Source: Pararge aegeria (lineage: Eukaryota > Arthropoda > Insecta > Lepidoptera > Nymphalidae). From it: a stretch of DNA of 64,000 bases. The stretch's first letter is position 1. Each line of letters opens with the position of its first letter. Location of the stretch: the NCBI RefSeq assembly GCF_905163445.1, contig NC_053200.1, positions 13,206,001 through 13,270,000 of the forward strand, given 5' to 3'. The notes beneath the pieces were generated by a model that worked only from the letters and a program-made list of their open reading frames with translations, was not told the DNA's origin and searched no databases. This document shows positions 50,701-56,400 of the stretch, piece after piece. Position numbers and translations under genes: made by a program.

Positions 50701-52695
50701 AGAGAGGTAGAATATGACCTAAACCCAGCAAATAAACTAAAACGTACAACAAGCGAAGTGCTTACGTGCGGAAACTGCCCAGAGAGAAGAAGAAGAAAGA
50801 AGATGACCTAAACCCTTCCAATTCTGAGAGCTGTCGGCTGATCATGGTTTTATAGTGATGAAATAATTTAAATAAATATTTTAGGAAGTTTAAAAAAAAC
50901 TCAATGACAAGGTAGATTAGTGTTATCAGTGATATTTCTGTTTATAGAATATTTGCATGTCATTGAACCAAAAGCATTTGCACCTGGATATAAATAAACA
51001 CAATGTTGTTTTACCTTCGTATTTATAAATAACTTACATTAATAATGTACCATAGTGCCCTATTGTATTTGCATGCATATGTTGTTTGTTGGTTTTTTGG
51101 TTGCACTACTGCCATTGATTTACTATGTATTAATTCAAAACATTATTAATATGTATGCAAGTGATAATGCAGCCCAAGATAATAAGGGGCTCCTTTAGGG
51201 CATAGCATTTATATTAGTGTGGAAAGGGTGGTAGCTGGCCACAGCTGAAGCTCCTCATAATACTGCCCTCACAAGGAATCAAATGGCTTATCACTGCGCT
51301 GGGAAATGCTTTTGGTAACTGAATGTATAATATAAACAAAAACTTGTGGTTTCCAGTGTTACATTCAGCGAGCTGTGGGCTAACCAACTATTATGTGTTA
51401 TGACCTCAACCACTATTGAAAATAGGTTATAATTTAAGAATACCGAGAGTGTGACACTCTACTACATCTTATACATATACTTGAAATATAAATAGTGAAC
51501 TTGGTGACCATACCACTCCAGATAAGTTTATTTTTCTATTTATTTACTATACTATACATTATACCGCTGGTAGATTAGGCAGCAACCCAGATTTCTGAGT
51601 TTGTGGGTTTGATTCCCGCAAATGGAAAATGTTTGTGTGAACATGATTGTTTTCCAGGGTCTGGTTGTTTATTTGTATATTAGAGGTATGTATACATAAA
51701 TGTTATAAAAATATACTACCCATAACACAAGCTACGCTTACTTTAGGGCTTGATGGCAATGTATGTATTGTCAAAGTATATTTATTTATTTTTTTACTTT
51801 CTCCTAAGGGTTGCAGCCTTTTATTAAATAGCCTGTAGGTAGTTTTAGAGATTATCATATTTAAACAAAATGTTCAGTTTATTAATAAATTTCAAAATTC
51901 ATTAATAATACATAAAATCAGAAAACTTATACTACTAGCGCTTCTATAATATTATATTTGTAATATGATAAAATTATTGAATTATTATTTTTTCTACCTT
52001 ATACCTTTGTATATCTACGATAAACAAAATTTAATAATAAATGATAATAATCAGAAGTAAAAAATTATTAGAAAAACAGCACAATGGGCATCTTTTCTTT
52101 GAGAAGGGGGCTGTGCCTTTTTTTTGTAATTTATATTTTTTTATAGCATACGTAATTATGCTTATACCTTGTACATGGCTAAATGTGATTATAAAACTTA
52201 AAATTGATTTCCACATTCTGTTTCAAAATATATATGAATAGAAAACATTAAGCTAACATAGAATGTGTTATCTACGCTTTGCTAAGTATACAAAAATAAT
52301 AATTTTGCAATCATTTATACACACCTTGGCCTCGTGATCGAAATAAAAGTTCGCGGGAACGCAGAGGAAATTTCGAAACGACGCAAAAAAAAAAATTAAA
52401 CAACGCATGATGACACGCAAAATCAGGTACGATCTGATTTATATCGATAAAAATAGATATTATGCACGTTATAGTTACAACATTATTTTTTGACTGCCTG
52501 TAGGTGCAAAATCTACTGCCAGACATTACGAAATTATACACTAAAACTTACAGTGTTTAGGAGTTCGTCAATTTCATCAGTGCTTTTCTCGTACAACAAA
52601 GCGTACAGTGTCAGGGACATTCCATCCCTCGCTGCGAAAAACACCCTTTCCCGTAAGGTATTGGTAATTTCATCCAGCAACAATTTGTTCGCCAT
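17594..52695 (-). CDS. FEM1B: FEM1B-type ankyrin protein, CUL2 ubiquitin-ligase substrate receptor (14 exons, complete)
   Basis: The joined exons, 5' to 3' on the minus strand, are 52695-52552, 50129-49976, 43923-43679, 40670-40523, 34266-34112, 33718-33593, 31542-31345, 29879-29796, 28369-28274, 23158-23075, 22361-22228, 21134-21016, 20036-19917 and 17760-17594. All junctions are GT-AG and keep frame, giving 1974 nt or 657 aa plus stop; vertebrate FEM1 proteins are about 617-669 aa. Ankyrin repeats cover roughly residues 53-260 (GATALWCAAGAGH, STPLRAACFDGRLDIVKYL, GATALHFAAECGH). A helical TPR-like middle carries ELLGASFAND, ALHMEG and KDLLRFAQVFSQMIH. A C-terminal ankyrin pair has GQTLLHLAVD, and a VHL-type box follows (LSCLAAAAL, then VPRDL). 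Wording is closest to FEM1B rather than FEM1A/C. Known role: FEM1 proteins bind C-terminal degrons and link substrates through Elongin B/C to CUL2-RBX1. The start ATG is the first in exon 1. Splice sites are inferred, not proven by transcripts. Confidence 0.95.
17802..17912 (+). pseudogene. LINE 3' end fragment in FEM1B intron 13
   Basis: AKMWNALPATVLPATYILST then FKARVNRLFLGKRAPT and a stop. It lies 42 nt from the exon 14 acceptor, antisense to the gene. Confidence 0.85.
18117..18358 (-). repeat. SINE S1 copy
   Basis: Nearly full length, inside FEM1B intron 13, in the same direction as the gene. The B box reads GGTTCGATTCC. Confidence 0.85.
18478..18543. repeat. Perfect 28-bp hairpin
   Basis: 18478-18505 and 18516-18543 are exact inverse complements around a 10-nt loop, with core CTTTACTTAAGTAAAG. 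Confidence 0.9.
18580..19170 (+). repeat. Repeat S3 copy split by a hAT-type MITE
   Basis: The left part is 18580-18675 and the right part about 18828-19170. The MITE at 18676-18819 inserted at CTTTGTGG. Confidence 0.75.
18676..18819. mobile_element. hAT-type MITE, perfect 8-bp target duplication
   Basis: The termini are CAGTGGCGTGCA inverted. CTTTGTGG occurs at 18668-18675 and 18820-18827. 144 bp, non-coding. Confidence 0.9.
19526..19920 (-). repeat. 25-bp minisatellite, 16 units, each carrying a splice-donor-like motif
   Basis: On the minus strand the unit is near GGTGGTAAGTTGACTGTTGA plus AGCGA. It starts exactly at the FEM1B exon 13 donor and runs into intron 13. Seven units keep GTAAGT, one has GTATGT and eight have GTAAAT; one unit is 27 bp. 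Confidence 0.95.
19917..20036 (-). CDS. FEM1B: FEM1B exon 13 (residues 563-602)
   Basis: It encodes DERNQLREAVCGSVCELLAR and GAHVDAVDEAGITPLVAAIG. The acceptor is GTTATAG, chosen because it restores frame with exon 12. The donor GTAAGT is the first unit of a 16-copy minisatellite that repeats it downstream. Confidence 0.93.
20265..20450 (+). repeat. Dispersed repeat R5 (AGCTACGAGGGTTCCAAA)
   Basis: The unit runs from CAGGCACTTATGAAGAGTTC to GGCCGGGTAAAA. Others: 40705-40990, 58880-59085 (minus) and 62745-63050. Class unknown. Confidence 0.65.
20793..20974 (+). mobile_element. Helitron-like fragment in FEM1B intron 12
   Basis: The end CGCCGGAACAGCTAG at 20974 is a typical CTRR terminus. The body TAACGGCTTGACCGATTTTT resembles the same class. 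Confidence 0.6.
21016..21134 (-). CDS. FEM1B: FEM1B exon 12 (residues 523-562)
   Basis: It encodes RLLLECGLEVDAADDLRRTA then LHIALISYQLIP, the second C-terminal ankyrin repeat. The acceptor is preceded by an exceptionally long tract that is nearly all pyrimidine. The donor is GTAAGT, phase 1. Confidence 0.94.
21138..21262 (-). promoter_or_regulatory. FEM1B: About 120-nt pyrimidine-rich tract before FEM1B exon 12
   Basis: The plus strand reads as AGAA/GAGAA-rich purine sequence, so the pre-mRNA carries a long C/U run that leads into TTGTCAG at the exon 12 acceptor. It is far longer than a normal polypyrimidine tract. Confidence 0.8.
22001..22241 (-). repeat. 26-bp minisatellite overlapping the FEM1B exon 11 donor
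   Basis: About nine units contain GTCGCTTAATTGAACATTTA on the plus strand. The two end units keep the TTACTTACTGG/TAACTTACTGG segment with the donor; the inner units lack those 8-9 nt. Confidence 0.92.
22228..22361 (-). CDS. FEM1B: FEM1B exon 11 (residues 479-522 plus split codon)
   Basis: It encodes GQTLLHLAVDRRTPVDDF and HTSDVC, the C-terminal ankyrin start. The donor is CCA|GTAAGT with phase 2. The exon 3' end is continuous with a 26-bp tandem array (22001-22241) built from this junction. Confidence 0.95.
22560..22660 (-). repeat. SINE S1 fragment
   Basis: Head and middle only, with GGCTCGATTCC as a diverged B box. It is in FEM1B intron 10. Confidence 0.75.
23075..23158 (-). CDS. FEM1B: FEM1B exon 10 (residues 451-478)
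   Basis: It encodes EEYESNVRTALYLVAVAARL, matching the conserved YE.N..T.LYL helix of FEM1B. The acceptor is TTTTTGCAG and the donor GTAAGT; phase 0. Confidence 0.92.
24790..24960 (+). repeat. Repeat S3 copy, truncated
   Basis: 3' half only, recognised by ACACAGCAATGCTG and GGATGAGCTCTATCAC. Confidence 0.65.
25214..25420 (-). repeat. SINE-like repeat of another lepidopteran family
   Basis: CATCCCACTGCTGGGCACAG and GGCCTCCCCTCTCACAG mark a common moth and butterfly SINE tail; the head is diverged. Confidence 0.6.
26102..26444. mobile_element. MITE with TAGGGGGCGTCCATAAGTA termini
   Basis: The left end TAGGGGGCGTCCATAAGTAA with CGTGAG is inverted at the right end, CTCACGTATTTTATGAACGC. It encloses a poly-C run at 26394-26410. 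Non-coding. Confidence 0.75.
26505..26636. mobile_element. Short MITE with about 36-bp inverted ends
   Basis: The left end contains GGCATAGCGTCGGAAT, matched by ATTCCGACGTTACGCC on the right. About 132 bp in total. Confidence 0.75.
27000..27190 (+). repeat. Repeat R3 copy in FEM1B intron 9
   Basis: Includes ATAACTGCCGTATCCCTAAC and GCATCATCACTTACTAGCAG. Confidence 0.65.
27459..27625. mobile_element. Foldback repeat with three copies of one 45-bp unit
   Basis: 27459-27503 and 27520-27564 are inverted copies (CGATGCAAAGATAC; GGTGTCTTAGTCGTTTATCA). A third, direct copy starts near 27576. A lone relative is at about 5068-5098. Confidence 0.7.
28274..28369 (-). CDS. FEM1B: FEM1B exon 9 (residues 419-450)
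   Basis: This is a short exon reading VCYVLEACSEELRRGTKRV. It aligns with the FEM1B stretch of pattern CVL..S..E(I/L)..(S/G)..RV. It is too short to stand out as an open frame, but the acceptor (AG before GTATGT) and the donor GTAAGT keep frame with both neighbours. Confidence 0.88.
28406..28660 (+). mobile_element. Non-autonomous Helitron (Lep1-like) in FEM1B intron 8
   Basis: The start CCTACTAATATTACAAAGTG and GGATGAAATTTGGCATGCA fit the Lep1 consensus; the 3' part with GACGCAGTCGCGGGCAGAAG is diverged. It begins 37 nt from exon 9. Confidence 0.75.
29313..29779 (+). mobile_element. Non-autonomous Helitron ending next to FEM1B exon 8
   Basis: It starts CCCTACTAATATTATAAATT, carries TTTCACGCAAAAACTACTGA, and ends AACAGCTAG (CTRR end) at 29779, 16 nt from the exon. 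Confidence 0.75.
29796..29879 (-). CDS. FEM1B: FEM1B exon 8 (residues 391-418)
   Basis: It encodes KDLLRFAQVFSQMIH, a FEM1 signature. The acceptor is TTACAG and the donor GTACGT. The CTAG end of a Helitron-like repeat lies 16 nt past the exon. Confidence 0.95.
30074..30336 (+). repeat. SINE S1 copy
   Basis: Full-length copy in FEM1B intron 7, antisense to the gene, from CGGCCGATTGGCGCAATGGG to the GTATATTTATTA tail. Confidence 0.85.
30350..30640 (+). pseudogene. LINE 3' end fragment in FEM1B intron 7
   Basis: SSFLIRTAKAWNALPSSVFP and FKSRVNRHLLGKRT, same family as 43215-43427; open over about 90 codons. Confidence 0.85.
31345..31542 (-). CDS. FEM1B: FEM1B exon 7 (residues 325-390)
   Basis: It encodes ALHMEGLTVRERILG, HPVVFRGAVFADEARFDRC and LALWKHALALRHQ, among the most conserved FEM1 segments. 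The acceptor is TTTTAG and the donor GTCAGT; phase 0. Confidence 0.95.
31641..31846. mobile_element. hAT-type MITE, palindromic, 206 bp
   Basis: CAGTGGCGTGCATAGAGGGT is inverted at the other end. The target duplication is GTCTTAGC/GTCGTAGC (7 of 8) at 31633-31640 and 31847-31854. Confidence 0.9.
32090..32345 (-). repeat. Repeat R4 copy in FEM1B intron 6
   Basis: Reverse copy ending in TGAAATAAATGAATTTGAAT. Confidence 0.7.
33593..33718 (-). CDS. FEM1B: FEM1B exon 6 (residues 283-324)
   Basis: It encodes MAYQYLHRAMAMRY and PIPAYDNWRESVTLE, aligning with the FEM1B helical middle. The donor GTATTG is weak, but the next exon joins in phase 0 and continues the family alignment. Confidence 0.87.
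33848..34085 (-). repeat. SINE S1 copy 27 nt from FEM1B exon 5
   Basis: Nearly full length and sense to the gene. Its head (CGGCCGATTGGC) starts only 27 nt beyond the exon 5 donor side. Confidence 0.85.
34112..34266 (-). CDS. FEM1B: FEM1B exon 5 (residues 231-282)
   Basis: It encodes GMTPLQCAAERARVSVVELL and AYELLGASFANDKEYY, diagnostic of the FEM1B join between the ankyrin and TPR-like regions. A minus-strand SINE begins 27 nt beyond its 3' end. Phase 0. Confidence 0.95.
34316..34800 (+). repeat. SINE S2 interrupted by a foldback element
   Basis: The head is 34316-34421 and the rest 34622-34800, split by 34422-34620. The repeated ATATCACTT on both sides of the break (34413-34421 and 34622-34630) suits a target duplication. 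Confidence 0.75.
34422..34620. mobile_element. Foldback MITE inside an S2 SINE
   Basis: Its ends carry AAATATAGTTC in inverted orientation near CATACCACGAT. Internal inverted copies of CCAGTTGTATG and GATATTTCGA give a near-palindrome. No coding capacity. Confidence 0.7.
34826..34857 (+). repeat. Left terminal inverted repeat of the transposon
   Basis: It begins TGTGACGATACATTTCATAA and ends in CCAAGTCC. It pairs with 39464-39495 with three mismatches. Confidence 0.88.
34858..35161 (+). promoter_or_regulatory. Transposon 5' subterminal region
   Basis: It holds CCAAGTCC-like octamers at 34937-34944, 34998-35005 and 35031-35038, spaced 28-61 nt apart. They are likely transposase-binding sites by analogy with other cut-and-paste elements, and the transposase promoter should be here too. 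Confidence 0.55.
35162..37921 (+). CDS. Transposase-like protein with MADGCGGQNKN motif (DUF7869 type), exons 35162-35253 and 36202-37921
   Basis: Exon 1 starts at ATG 35162 (MEGIPIVPPEKSRKRLFPKS) and ends before GTAAGT. Exon 2 follows TTTTTAG, restores Leu31, and reads YSAPGLPVKPTCDHGHKN on to TAA at 37921, giving 603 aa. There is a basic N-terminus and possible metal ligands Cys43 and Cys54. FLQILRI and LEVHYSRGKDRNRIYLDP follow, then DVCSTC (Cys246, Cys249). The core has SFDCQKNLPLPK (Asp299), MADGCGGQNKN (Asp382) and GHSFLPADRVFA (His420, Asp426). The spaced acidic residues suggest an RNase H-like fold; this is inference. From memory, related proteins are multicopy in arthropods and labelled DUF7869. 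The frame is fully open, so the copy is young or maintained. A long downstream frame could be opened at TTG 36350, but the spliced ATG is better supported. Confidence 0.85.
37922..39463 (+). other. Transposon 3' region with A-rich tract and right subterminal repeats
   Basis: No second gene is seen. A first AATAAA is at 38459-38464. A run of A-rich sequence, about 80 percent A/T in short A runs, spans 38452-38660. Octamers CTAAGTCC at 39216-39223, 39248-39255 and 39287-39294, and the inverted GGACTTGG at 39259-39266, mirror the left end. A short R4 repeat fragment sits at 38957-39012. Confidence 0.6.
39464..39495 (-). repeat. Right terminal inverted repeat of the transposon
   Basis: Read on the minus strand it begins TGTGACGTTACATTTCATAA. 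The flanking TTAT at 39497-39500 repeats 34821-34824. Confidence 0.88.
39585..39832 (+). repeat. SINE S2 copy
   Basis: Nearly full length, just outside the right end of the transposon; B box GAGTTCGAATC. Confidence 0.75.
39868..39966 (-). pseudogene. LINE 3' end fragment
   Basis: FALPATVFPATYNLSTFKAR and VNKLFLGKRAPN on the minus strand. Confidence 0.8.
40000..40238 (-). repeat. SINE S1 copy
   Basis: Nearly full length in FEM1B intron 4, next to a LINE 3' fragment on the same strand (39868-39966). Confidence 0.85.
40493..40516. repeat. (ATCT)6 microsatellite tail of a retroposon at the exon 4 donor
   Basis: Six perfect ATCT units follow GTGCAAATAAAG, a typical 3' end of a poly-A-less retroposon. 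The tract stops directly before the donor hexamer at 40517-40522. Confidence 0.85.
40523..40670 (-). CDS. FEM1B: FEM1B exon 4 (residues 182-230)
   Basis: It encodes VQFLLDSGARVDE and LCGATALHFAAECGH. Cys198 aligns with the human FEM1B cysteine (C186 from memory) reported to help hold zinc and substrate. The donor GTGCGT is followed at once by an ATCT microsatellite. It ends in phase 1. Confidence 0.95.
40705..40990 (+). repeat. Repeat R5 copy in FEM1B intron 3
   Basis: It starts 35 nt upstream of exon 4 with CAGGCACTTATGAAGCGTTC; long version with CACACCCAAGCTTTTTCG. Confidence 0.7.
41007..41310 (+). repeat. SINE S2 copy
   Basis: Full length with GAGTTCGAATCCCGGCACGC and a TGATGATGATG tail. 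Confidence 0.85.
41318..41577 (+). repeat. SINE S1 copy
   Basis: Full length, directly following an S2 SINE whose TGATGATGATG tail forms its left flank, so S1 inserted at the tail of S2. Confidence 0.85.
42585..42715 (+). repeat. Repeat S3 copy, 5' half
   Basis: It shows GATGGTAAGTGGAAAACATG and CATGCTGGCCTGTGTCC, then passes into an S2 fragment. Confidence 0.65.
42710..42815 (-). repeat. SINE S2 tail fragment
   Basis: It shows CATCATATCAAACCATTACC and TCCACCACGCTGGCCCAG. Confidence 0.7.
43215..43427 (+). pseudogene. LINE 3' end fragment in FEM1B intron 3
   Basis: TSFLIRTARIWNALPASIFP and LKSRVNRHLLGKRAPP. The 3' UTR continues to about 43480. Confidence 0.85.
43679..43923 (-). CDS. FEM1B: FEM1B exon 3 (residues 100-181)
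   Basis: The 245-nt exon holds most of three ankyrin repeats: GATALWCAAGAGHLGIVKRL, STPLRAACFDGRLDIVKYL and NTCLMIAAYKGHLDV. It is GC-rich compared with the surrounding intron. The donor is GTGAGT, phase 0. Its acceptor TTCCACAG and upstream intron are duplicated at 44123-44205. Confidence 0.96.
43920..44205 (-). repeat. Duplicated FEM1B intron 2 end with second splice acceptor
   Basis: 43920-44012 and 44123-44205 share GGAATATTAAACCAGTTAA, the segment CGACATCTCCATTCACCCAT and more. Both contain the acceptor context; the extra AG is at 44127-44128, 203 nt upstream of the authentic one at 43924-43925. Confidence 0.9.
44273..44338. repeat. 31-bp hairpin with a 4-nt loop
   Basis: 44273-44303 and 44308-44338 pair with one mismatch; the core is TCTTAGCCTATG. 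Confidence 0.9.
44520..44660 (+). pseudogene. LINE 3' end fragment
   Basis: LDDIERIAGSRWQQEA, then a frameshift into WNSLQKTYDQQ. Same family as 3980-4165. Confidence 0.75.
44665..44810. mobile_element. hAT-type MITE, 146 bp
   Basis: Ends are CAGTGGCGTGCA and a diverged inverse. The duplication is GATGACCT/GATGACCC at 44657-44664 and 44811-44818. Confidence 0.85.
45505..45644. mobile_element. hAT-type MITE, 140 bp, perfect 8-bp target duplication
   Basis: CAGTGGCGTGCATAGAGGGT is inverted at the right end. AGTGTTAG occurs at 45497-45504 and 45645-45652. Confidence 0.92.
45672..45719. repeat. 19-bp hairpin
   Basis: 45672-45690 and 45701-45719 pair exactly (GATAGGCTGACTCTCTAAG). A single arm is also found at about 44039-44057. 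Confidence 0.88.
45765..47150 (+). repeat. Unclassified repeat cluster around a LINE fragment
   Basis: 45765-46100 and 46870-47150 share GACGCAAGACGGGCAATGCC and the context of GAAACAAAGATCTGGAT, flanking the LINE piece at 46420-46800. A CCTTTGTCTCATCTGTC-like segment recurs three times. Confidence 0.6.
46420..46800 (+). pseudogene. LINE reverse-transcriptase fragment
   Basis: YVWSILLHGCETWIVKKE, FEMW, LRKMFKISW, VLRRAKCQRKLMTTVIQRK and KKLFDDIREWT in broken frames. Confidence 0.8.
47430..47810 (+). pseudogene. LINE reverse-transcriptase C-terminal fragment
   Basis: PVMTYGSETWSHTMGLIRRL, QRAMERAMLGVSLRDQNRTR and LKWQWAGHIAR in shifted frames; the 3' end decays. Confidence 0.85.
47823..48080 (+). 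repeat. SINE S1 copy
   Basis: Full length in FEM1B intron 2, with intact GGGTTCGATTCCC B box. Confidence 0.85.
48225..48345 (+). pseudogene. LINE 3' end fragment
   Basis: GGGCCAGGACCGTGGGTTGC and GTCCAGCAGTGGACGTCAAT mark the same 3' end as 44520-44660. The inverted last 60 nt recur at 61562-61625. Confidence 0.65.
48830..49055 (+). repeat. SINE S2 copy, head missing
   Basis: It runs from ATATCGCTTGCTTCAACGG to a GATGATGATGACGATGA tail. Confidence 0.8.
49400..49590 (+). repeat. Repeat R3 copy in FEM1B intron 2
   Basis: GTGCCGCTAAGCGATTTAGT through GATTGCAGTCAAAGGCTAAC. Confidence 0.65.
49976..50129 (-). CDS. FEM1B: FEM1B exon 2 (residues 49-99)
   Basis: It encodes CTPLIAAARHGREGAVRIIL, the first clear ankyrin repeat, then EGTVKFDEYVIEG, the insert characteristic of FEM1 proteins. 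The acceptor is TTTGCAG and the donor GTAAGT; it ends in phase 1. Confidence 0.95.
51560..51792 (+). repeat. SINE S1 degraded copy
   Basis: Recognised by GGGTTTGATTCCCGCAAATG and the TGATGGCAATGTATGTATTG 3' part; several internal deletions. Confidence 0.7.
52552..52695 (-). CDS. FEM1B: FEM1B exon 1 (residues 1-48)
   Basis: The start codon is at 52695-52693 and the exon encodes 48 whole codons. It contains VFFAARDGMSLTLYALL, which matches the FEM1 N-terminal helix pair. The donor is GTAAGT and intron phase is 0. The promoter shared with TMEM214 lies directly upstream. Confidence 0.93.
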
Positions 52696-53288
52696 TATTA
52701 CATTCACTCGAAAATATCACAAAACATGTATATTTTATACAATACACTCAAAACAGTAGGAACTTGTGAATAAATTGTTGTTGTGTTCCAAAACACAGTA
52801 GGCAATTCCTATTAAAATCTTCCCAATGAAGAAAATTCACGCACAGCAGCTGAGCCAAAGCACAGAAAATAAATAAAAACTGACAAGTGACAACTTGTTG
52901 ACAATCAATGTTTGAATTTTTCTTTATGACAGTACATTATACGTTTTGAAACTCAAAAACCGATATTCATTGAAAATGAAAGGTTTATTTGTAATAATTA
53001 TGTCCTTCAACAAGTTTGGATGATTTGTTAAAGTTAATTTTTTGATTGCCTTATGTATTAAATATTTTTCCTTTCTAATATTTCGAAAATTATTTTCTGA
53101 AGTGCATTGTGCACGCGATGCCACGTTTTGTCGAAGTGGAATCAAATTGGCCAATGAAAGCAAACTTCACATTTCAGTTTGACGTTTTTTACTTTGTTTT
53201 TGACGTGTAACCTGTCGCTTTCACTATATTTACAAAAAATATTTAAATATAGTATAGTTAAAATAATAATCCCGAAAATAAATTAATT
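52696..53288. promoter_or_regulatory. Divergent promoter region between FEM1B and TMEM214
   Basis: Only 593 bp separate the two start codons, which face away from each other, so the region must hold both promoters and 5' UTRs. Two TGACG motifs lie close together at about 53180-53206, near the expected TMEM214 start. No convincing TATA box or initiator can be assigned by eye. Confidence 0.7.
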
Positions 53289-53409
53289 ATGTCGAGCGGA
53301 CAGTGGGAAGTCGTTGGTAAAAGCAAAAAGTCTCAAAATGGAAAAGTGAAAACCGCCAAAGATGAGGATAAAAAGCCAACCAAAAATGGTCCGAAAGTTG
53401 AAGACGTCG
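53289..53409 (+). CDS. TMEM214: TMEM214 exon 1 (residues 1-40)
   Basis: It opens with ATG and encodes MSSGQWEVVGKSKK and a Lys/Asp-rich tail ending KVEDV. The donor is GTAAGT, phase 1. The W-E-V-V motif after the start is shared with vertebrate TMEM214. Confidence 0.9.
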
Positions 53410-56400
53410 GTAAGTTAAATACCGTAATAAAAAAAAATTATAAAATATTTGCTGACTATAAATTTAAATAATTAATAAATTTATGTTATAGTGCCACCGA
53501 AATCATATTATGCGGGTATGGAAATAGATGATACCAGATTGTCGTCAAAGGATAGTAAGAAGAATGGGGAAAAGAAGAAAAAGAAATCTGAACCAGCCAA
53601 GCCTAAACCGCCTAAAACCATCGAAGAAGCTCTTGAAGCGGTAATCTTATGAAATTATCTTTATCAATTTAGTACTAATTTGTTGTACTTAAAGTCCTTA
53701 GAGGGTTGAAGTTCATCCGTCCACTTCACATTTGTATGAAGTAGTGAGGTGAAGCACTTAGTATGTTACCTATACGTAAAACCTTTGAAATGAAATGTCT
53801 AGAATTGAATCAAAGAGCTACAACAAAAAAATTAGGCATAAGCCTTCCTATACGTCTAATTATAATAACAGCGGTCAACTTTACTGCGTGTCGTGCAATC
53901 GAATCTTTAAAACTAAATTTGGCTACGCTAGTCATATCCGTGCACACCTGGGATCACCAGCCACTATCCCAGAAGTCCTCAGCAACCAGGGTGGTATACT
54001 GGGATTCTGGAACGAGCTTGGATGGCTGGAGTAGCGAGCAACAGTGGAAAATTTCACAAACAACAAGCGAAGCGCTTACAAGAGCTAGCTTAGAAGAAGA
54101 AGAATCCGTGCACACTCAAGACGATAAAGCCAAGGTGTCGCCGTTGACGTCATGGAGTACATCATCATCATCATCATCATGTTACCTATGCAAGCACCAC
54201 AGCTTAGCTTGCTTGGTTGCTAAACCTTCAAACCCAATGTTTGGTTGCTTGTTTGTAATTGTCATTTAAAATAAAAAAGCTTTCTTACAATCACCGTCAA
54301 TTGTGGAATATAAATACTAGTAAAAAATTGTGCTCTCTTCTTGCTAAAGGAACACTGTGTAATAAATACCTCAAACTAATATTTATCTCTCTTTATATGA
54401 AAAATGCTGAGGGGTTTTTGAGTATCAATTAATCAGAAATCTGTAAACATGTAAGTTGGAGTAAAATGGATGAATGGGAGTTTTTTGTACAATGCTAGAT
54501 TGGGAGAAAAACACCAAACATCTCAACAATCATCATATCGTAAACAGTTAAAATACAAAGGCTTAATGTACTATCACATAACTCACTGAATTACTGTTGT
54601 CTTTTTCAGATTGACCCAAGTGAGCTAGCAAATATAATAACAACCAATAAGTTAAGGTTTTCAAATGCTCCGCTAGTCTGGTTGAAAGAGGTTGCCAGTT
54701 TCCTAAACTCAAAAACCCTGATAGATATAGAGGAACCAACATTTTCAAACTATCCTCGAGACTACCCTCTATGTGTCATGCCTGCACCAATAAGGGGGCA
54801 GTTAAAAAATGTATTGAATGAAGCAGGGAAAGCAAATACGCAACTGTTCTTTGATGTTACCCTGACAGCAATAGCTAATGATATGACTAGAGGTAAGCAT
54901 TTATTGTAATTCTTTCAGTACCTCCCTTTTTTCAGATGAAATTAGAGATACAAGGTAAATTCCTACACTACCTACTGTAAATTTCAAAGTTTATCTACAG
55001 AAAATTGTCTTAAGATTGTCGTAAAAATTGATTCTTTTGGAAGGATTAAATTCAAATATAATAGGTACTAAACACTTATATGTTGTTCACATCAACCTCC
55101 AAATATTGGGGTAAATTAAAAAGCATAGTATTAAGTTTAATGTCAGTATTGGTATATATATCTAGTCAAATATTTTTGTGCACTAAAAATTCCTTAACCG
55201 AATAAAATAAATTTTGTAAGAGCCATTTCTTCGAAGCTGGTTTGAATCTTCTCAGTGGTAAAATATGTATATCTTGTGGTAACAGGTTGAAAATCTTAAT
55301 GTACATTGCATAACAGCTTTTATATATATAATACGAGTATTATAATATAATATTTTATGCATTTTAATTAAAACAATTGAAATTTTTACAGTAAAATGCA
55401 TTTTAAAGTATATGTTTGGTTAAGAGATTGTGGGTTTCATTAATGCTAATTTGAGTTTAATTTTTCTCAAATATCTGTTTCATTTGATGTAAGAGAGATA
55501 AACACCCAAACTACAATATGTGGCTCTAAAATTTAAGGACTTGATTTCTTTTGAGGGATACTCTCAATGCATTGTGGCTTAGGACTTGACAAGCAGAGGA
55601 ATTTAGCAAACAAACAACCAAATTATAACCTTCTGTTTTGAAGTTGTTCATTAAACCAAGCTATATGCACATACACACTTCAATTGGTATAATTTTAGTG
55701 GCGTGCATAGAGGGTATGCAAAGGGAATGCAGATGATATAAAATGAAGAAAATCTCTAGTACGAGTTATTAAAAACTTAGGGATAGGCATTGTAAGAGTT
55801 ATAAAAAGCCTACCCTTAAGTATTTATAACTCATACTGGGGATTTTCTTCATTTTGTATCATCTGCGTACCCTGTGCATACACTTTATGTACGCCACTGG
55901 GTGTCAATCAATTAAATTTTGTAAAGTAAATCTACACCCAAATTTATAAGAATTAAAATCCACATTTCAAATAGAATCACCTAGGCACTACAGCCTAGAG
56001 TCTATCAATGGACTTTGGCAGTGGCATCCTATAAATGTTATTTTGCTGACAACTACAGTATTATTTGGCTTCTGATTGGCGCAGTGGGCGGCGACCCTGC
56101 TTTCTGAGTCCAAGGCCGTGGGTTCGATTCCCTCAGCTAGAAATATTTGTGTGATGAACATGAATCTTTTTCAGTGTCTGGGTTTTCCGTCATGAAAGTA
56201 TTCATCAGTCATCATAGTACCCATAACACAAGCTACGCTTACTTTGGAGCTAGTTGGCGACCTGTGTATTATCGTAGTATATTTATTTGTTTATTTTTAT
56301 TTTTGTTGTTATTTCTTTTAGGTCAATCTGTCAACGGACACAGGCTCCTACTACAGATGCTAGCGCTCGAAAACCCAGACTTCTGTGTGGCGTCCATAGC

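Noticed and set aside
53763..54269. 168-codon frame as an extra TMEM214 exon or gene
   Set aside because: It overlaps a LINE zinc-finger tail in another frame, and TMEM214 exons 2 and 3 already join in phase with continuous family similarity.
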